Assembly: GCA_003519545.1 (NCBI GenBank)
Contig: DOWN01000195.1
Span: 1 to 7,452 of the forward strand
Direction: 5' to 3'
Length of the DNA stretch: 7,452 nucleotides
Source: Bacteroidota bacterium
Lineage (GTDB): Bacteria > Bacteroidota > Ignavibacteria > Tepidaquicellales > Tepidaquicellaceae
How positions within the stretch are numbered: the stretch's first letter is position 1; every line of letters begins with the position of its first letter. Below, piece after piece: positions 5,303-7,452 of this stretch. The position numbers and the translations under genes were made by a program. Below the pieces are notes generated by a model. The model was not told the origin of the DNA. It saw only the letters and a program-made list of their open reading frames with translations, and made no database searches.

Positions 5303-6958
5303 TCAGAATGGTTTTAAATATGAATCGTATAAACTTCTGTCAGTAATAATTCTTACTGCTTCCATCAGGACTAAGTCTGCCGGAAATCTCGCTTCAATCT
5401 GCTCAGATTCTGATACCTGCCTTTTATTAATTTCTACTTCAATACTTTTCATTATTTCATCTTTTGCAGCGTTCAGTTCATTTGATTCTTCTGAAGCCAC
5501 TTGTGCAGATAACTGATCCAGTAATTGATTGTAATTGTCTCCGAAATTTTTTCCTGCGGCAATTTTTCTTAAATCATTAATTTTTTTATCTGAAGGTGAA
5601 TTATAGTTGTATCCGGTCGAGTTTAGATATGATTTAAATTCTTCAAAGGTTCTTTCGTCTGCTCTGAATAATCCATTCACTTGATTTGTAAGCAGGTAAT
5701 TATTTGCAAATCTGAAAAATATATCTTTATCAAGCAAATCTTTGTGAATATCGCTTTCAACCGTAACACCAAATTTAACATCTGGAGTTATTCCGCCAAA
5801 CGCAGTGACTTTTCTTCCGTTCAGTGTTTTAAATTCAGTAATTGAAAATAAATCTTTATTTAAAAATACTCCGCTCTTATTCTCTTTGAAATAATTTTTT
5901 TCCTGTATCCATCTGCCTGAAGGTGTAAAATATCTTGACAAAGTAATCTTTAACTGTGACTCAGGATTTAAATCTTTAAATTGCTGAACTAATCCTTTGC
6001 CAAATGATGTATTGCCAATTACAACTCCTCTGTCCAAATCCTGAATTGCTCCGGCAACTATTTCAGATGCTGAGGCGGTATTGCTGTCAATTAAAACTGC
6101 GAGCGGAACATTCTTTGGTAATAATGGCTCTTTATTTGAAAAATATTTTTTTTCTGAATTTATATTTCTTCCTTTAATTATAACCAGTAAAGAATTTTTA
6201 TCAACCAAATTATTCAGAATTCCAACAGCCGCATCCAGCAATCCTCCGCCGTTTCCACGTAAATCAATTATTAACCCGTTTAAAGGACCGGTTGCAAGTA
6301 ATGTTTTAAGAGAGTTTTCAAATTCAGTATCTGAGTTTTGTGTGAACCTCTCAAGTTTTATATATCCAATTCCTTTGCTCTTATCATCAATATATCCGGT
6401 GTAAGAAATATTTTTAAGAATGATTTCTTCGCGTGTTAAATCAAAATCAATCGTCTCATCATCTCTAAGAATTTTCATTCTGATAGGTGAGCCGACAGAA
6501 CCTCTCACTTTTTTTCTCAATTCTTCAATTTTCATTGATGAAACGGGAACTCCGTCAAGTTCTATTATTTTATCACCTCTTCTCAAACCTTTTCTCTGTG
6601 CTTCATATCCGTTCATAATTTCTGTAATCGTAACTATACTGTCTCTGAATCCGACCGTTATACCTACTCCGCCATATTTTCCGAGTGTAATTAAATCAAT
6701 TTGATCTCTGCTGTTTTCATCAAAATACGAAGTATATGGATCAAGAGTGTTTAACATCCCGTCTATGCCGGCTTTTATAAACTTATCCGCATCTATCTCA
6801 TCAACATAATTTAAAGTTACTTCTCTGTAAACTTTCCCAATCACATCAAGATTTTTATTTATCTTATCGTAAATATCATCTTCACCTTTAAAAACTGAAC
6901 CTGTGAAGACAAGGAATAAAATACTTAGGGAAATGAATTTTAAATTTTTAAGTTTCAT
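5303..6958 (-). CDS. S41 family C-terminal processing protease (CtpA/Prc type)
   Basis: Serine protease with a Ser/Lys dyad that trims or degrades exported proteins from their C-termini; expected in the periplasm or at the inner membrane. It is 551 aa. A Lys-rich N-terminus and hydrophobic stretch at about residues 8-20 form a signal peptide or anchor. A PDZ domain spans about 95-178 (YGGVGITVGF ... GLRRGDKIIELDGVPV), followed by the S41 core at about 195-400. By alignment with E. coli Prc (S430, D441, K455), the catalytic Ser is S296 in TASASEIVAGA, with D307, K321 in SFGKGLVQ, and Q325. The oxyanion-side motif DLRGNGGG is at 232-239. A C-terminal tail of about 150 residues, rich in Glu/Lys, follows the core and holds no motif I recognise. 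It overlaps tmk by 4 bp and ends 8 bp before purK. All catalytic residues are present, so it is probably active. Its substrate cannot be told from the sequence. Confidence 0.95.
   Translation of the reverse strand: MKLKNLKFISLSILFLVFTGSVFKGEDDIYDKINKNLDVIGKVYREVTLNYVDEIDADKFIKAGIDGMLNTLDPYTSYFDENSRDQIDLITLGKYGGVGITVGFRDSIVTITEIMNGYEAQRKGLRRGDKIIELDGVPVSSMKIEELRKKVRGSVGSPIRMKILRDDETIDFDLTREEIILKNISYTGYIDDKSKGIGYIKLERFTQNSDTEFENSLKTLLATGPLNGLIIDLRGNGGGLLDAAVGILNNLVDKNSLLVIIKGRNINSEKKYFSNKEPLLPKNVPLAVLIDSNTASASEIVAGAIQDLDRGVVIGNTSFGKGLVQQFKDLNPESQLKITLSRYFTPSGRWIQEKNYFKENKSGVFLNKDLFSITEFKTLNGRKVTAFGGITPDVKFGVTVESDIHKDLLDKDIFFRFANNYLLTNQVNGLFRADERTFEEFKSYLNSTGYNYNSPSDKKINDLRKIAAGKNFGDNYNQLLDQLSAQVASEESNELNAAKDEIMKSIEVEINKRQVSESEQIEARFPADLVLMEAVRIITDRSLYDSYLKPF
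6955..6958 (-). other. ATGA stop-start overlap between tmk and the S41 protease
   Basis: The tmk stop TGA (6957-6955) and the protease start ATG (6958-6956) share bases as ATGA on the minus strand. This arrangement is typical of translational coupling by re-initiation. No GGAGG-like sequence lies upstream (the leader reads CAAGATTTAAAT), which makes coupling a reasonable explanation for how the second start is found. Confidence 0.9.
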
Positions 6959-7452
6959 ATATTTAAATCTTGCAAAATTTTATTAAAAATTTTTTCTTTT
7001 GTTTCTGTTGCATTTAACACTCTGAATCTTTTTTTATTTAATTTAGCGATTTCAAGATAACCTTTTACTACTTTATTGTAATATTCTTCTTTTCTTTTTT
7101 CAATTCTGTCATCAGTTCCTGTTTTTGATTTTCTCTTAACTGAATCTTTATAAGAGATGTTCAACAGATATGTTCGCTCAGGTGTTAAACTTGCAGATGC
7201 TAATTTATTAACTAAAATTAAAGATTTTAGTTCAATTTTACCGCCATATCCCTGATATGCAGTTGATGAATCAAAATATCTGTCACAGATAACTATGTAT
7301 CCTTTTTTTAAATGTGGAATTATTACTTCGTTTGTCAGTTGATTTCTGGATGCGGAAAATAATAAAAACTCCGATACATAAGTCATATTATCATTTTTTT
7401 TATCAAGTAATAACTTTCTGATTTTTTCTGAGAGTTTTGTTCCTCCGGGTTT
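6955..7452 (-). CDS. tmk: Thymidylate kinase (dTMP kinase), N-terminus cut by window edge
   Basis: Phosphorylates dTMP to dTDP with ATP in the cytoplasm, on the path to dTTP for DNA synthesis. The open frame runs to the window edge, upstream of the first visible ATG at 7386. The residues before that Met, KPGGTKLSEKIRKLLL, match the family's (R)E/K-PGGT...E.IR.LLL block, so that Met is internal. About 165 residues are present against roughly 205-215 for the family, so about 40-45 residues with the P-loop lie outside. Visible motifs are SEFLLFSASRNQL, the DR(Y/F) signature CDRYFDSSTAYQGYG, and a LID-like segment RKSKTGTDDRIEKR followed by the usual Y.....V..GYLEIA helix. The stop TGA overlaps the next gene's ATG. 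The Glu of the usual REPGGT appears as Lys; the residue before it is not visible. Family identification is secure; only the N-terminus is unknown. Confidence 0.95.
   Translation of the reverse strand, partial: KPGGTKLSEKIRKLLLDKKNDNMTYVSEFLLFSASRNQLTNEVIIPHLKKGYIVICDRYFDSSTAYQGYGGKIELKSLILVNKLASASLTPERTYLLNISYKDSVKRKSKTGTDDRIEKRKEEYYNKVVKGYLEIAKLNKKRFRVLNATETKEKIFNKILQDLNI

Noticed and set aside
6081..6704. Two plus-strand open frames opposite the S41 protease
   Set aside because: They are antisense to the PDZ and catalytic core, with Ser/Pro/Ile-rich compositions typical of reverse frames of A/T-rich genes.
5303..6958. The long C-terminal tail of the S41 protease as a fusion or novel domain
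   Set aside because: Long Lys/Glu-rich tails are common in CtpA proteins of this bacterial group; there is no motif or frame break to support a fusion.
1..7452. CRISPR array, transposon ends, tRNA or rRNA
   Set aside because: No regularly spaced repeats, no transposase-like product or paired long inverted repeats, and no cloverleaf-like or rRNA-like segment were seen on either strand.

Overview
This window is a visibly A+T-rich stretch of bacterial chromosome in which every supportable gene lies on the minus strand. In transcription order (high to low coordinates) it reads: tmk (3' part only), an S41 C-terminal processing protease, purK, an M19 membrane dipeptidase, a small DUF1232 membrane protein, a YmdB/TIGR00282 phosphoesterase, an unrecognised probable lipoprotein, a strong intrinsic terminator, a ComEA-like helix-hairpin-helix protein, and a 5' fragment of a gene that looks like a PilM-type actin-like ATPase. 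The last gene begins at a TTG codon and runs off the left edge.

Organism: the low G+C content, the lack of Shine-Dalgarno sequences before every start that can be inspected, the A-rich leaders, and the protein styles (long CtpA, signal-peptide M19 dipeptidase, SPII-like protein of unknown fold) suggest a member of the Bacteroidota/Chlorobiota/Ignavibacteriota (FCB) group, perhaps an Ignavibacteria-like lineage. This is inference from style, not from a marker gene.

Layout: positions 7452 to 972 look like one tightly packed transcription unit. tmk and the protease overlap by 4 bp (ATGA). The other gaps are 8 bp (protease-purK), 3 bp (purK-M19), 14 bp (M19-DUF1232), 2 bp (DUF1232-ymdB) and 26 bp (ymdB-lipoprotein). 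The unit ends at a perfect 12-bp-stem hairpin at 905-933. After it, a separate pair is spaced by a single base: comEA-like (860-420) and the PilM-like fragment (418-1). The pair hints at a DNA-uptake or type IV pilus locus continuing to the left of the window. The long unit mixes nucleotide synthesis (dTMP phosphorylation, the AIR carboxylation step of purine synthesis) with envelope proteolysis and peptide turnover. These genes share transcription, but I see no single pathway joining them.

I found no mobile element, CRISPR array, tRNA or rRNA, and no clear evidence of a new defence or biosynthetic system. The items most worth a second look are the TTG-initiated PilM-like gene, the in-frame purK/M19 junction with its GTG start, the unrecognised lipoprotein, and the Trp at a usually His position in the dipeptidase.
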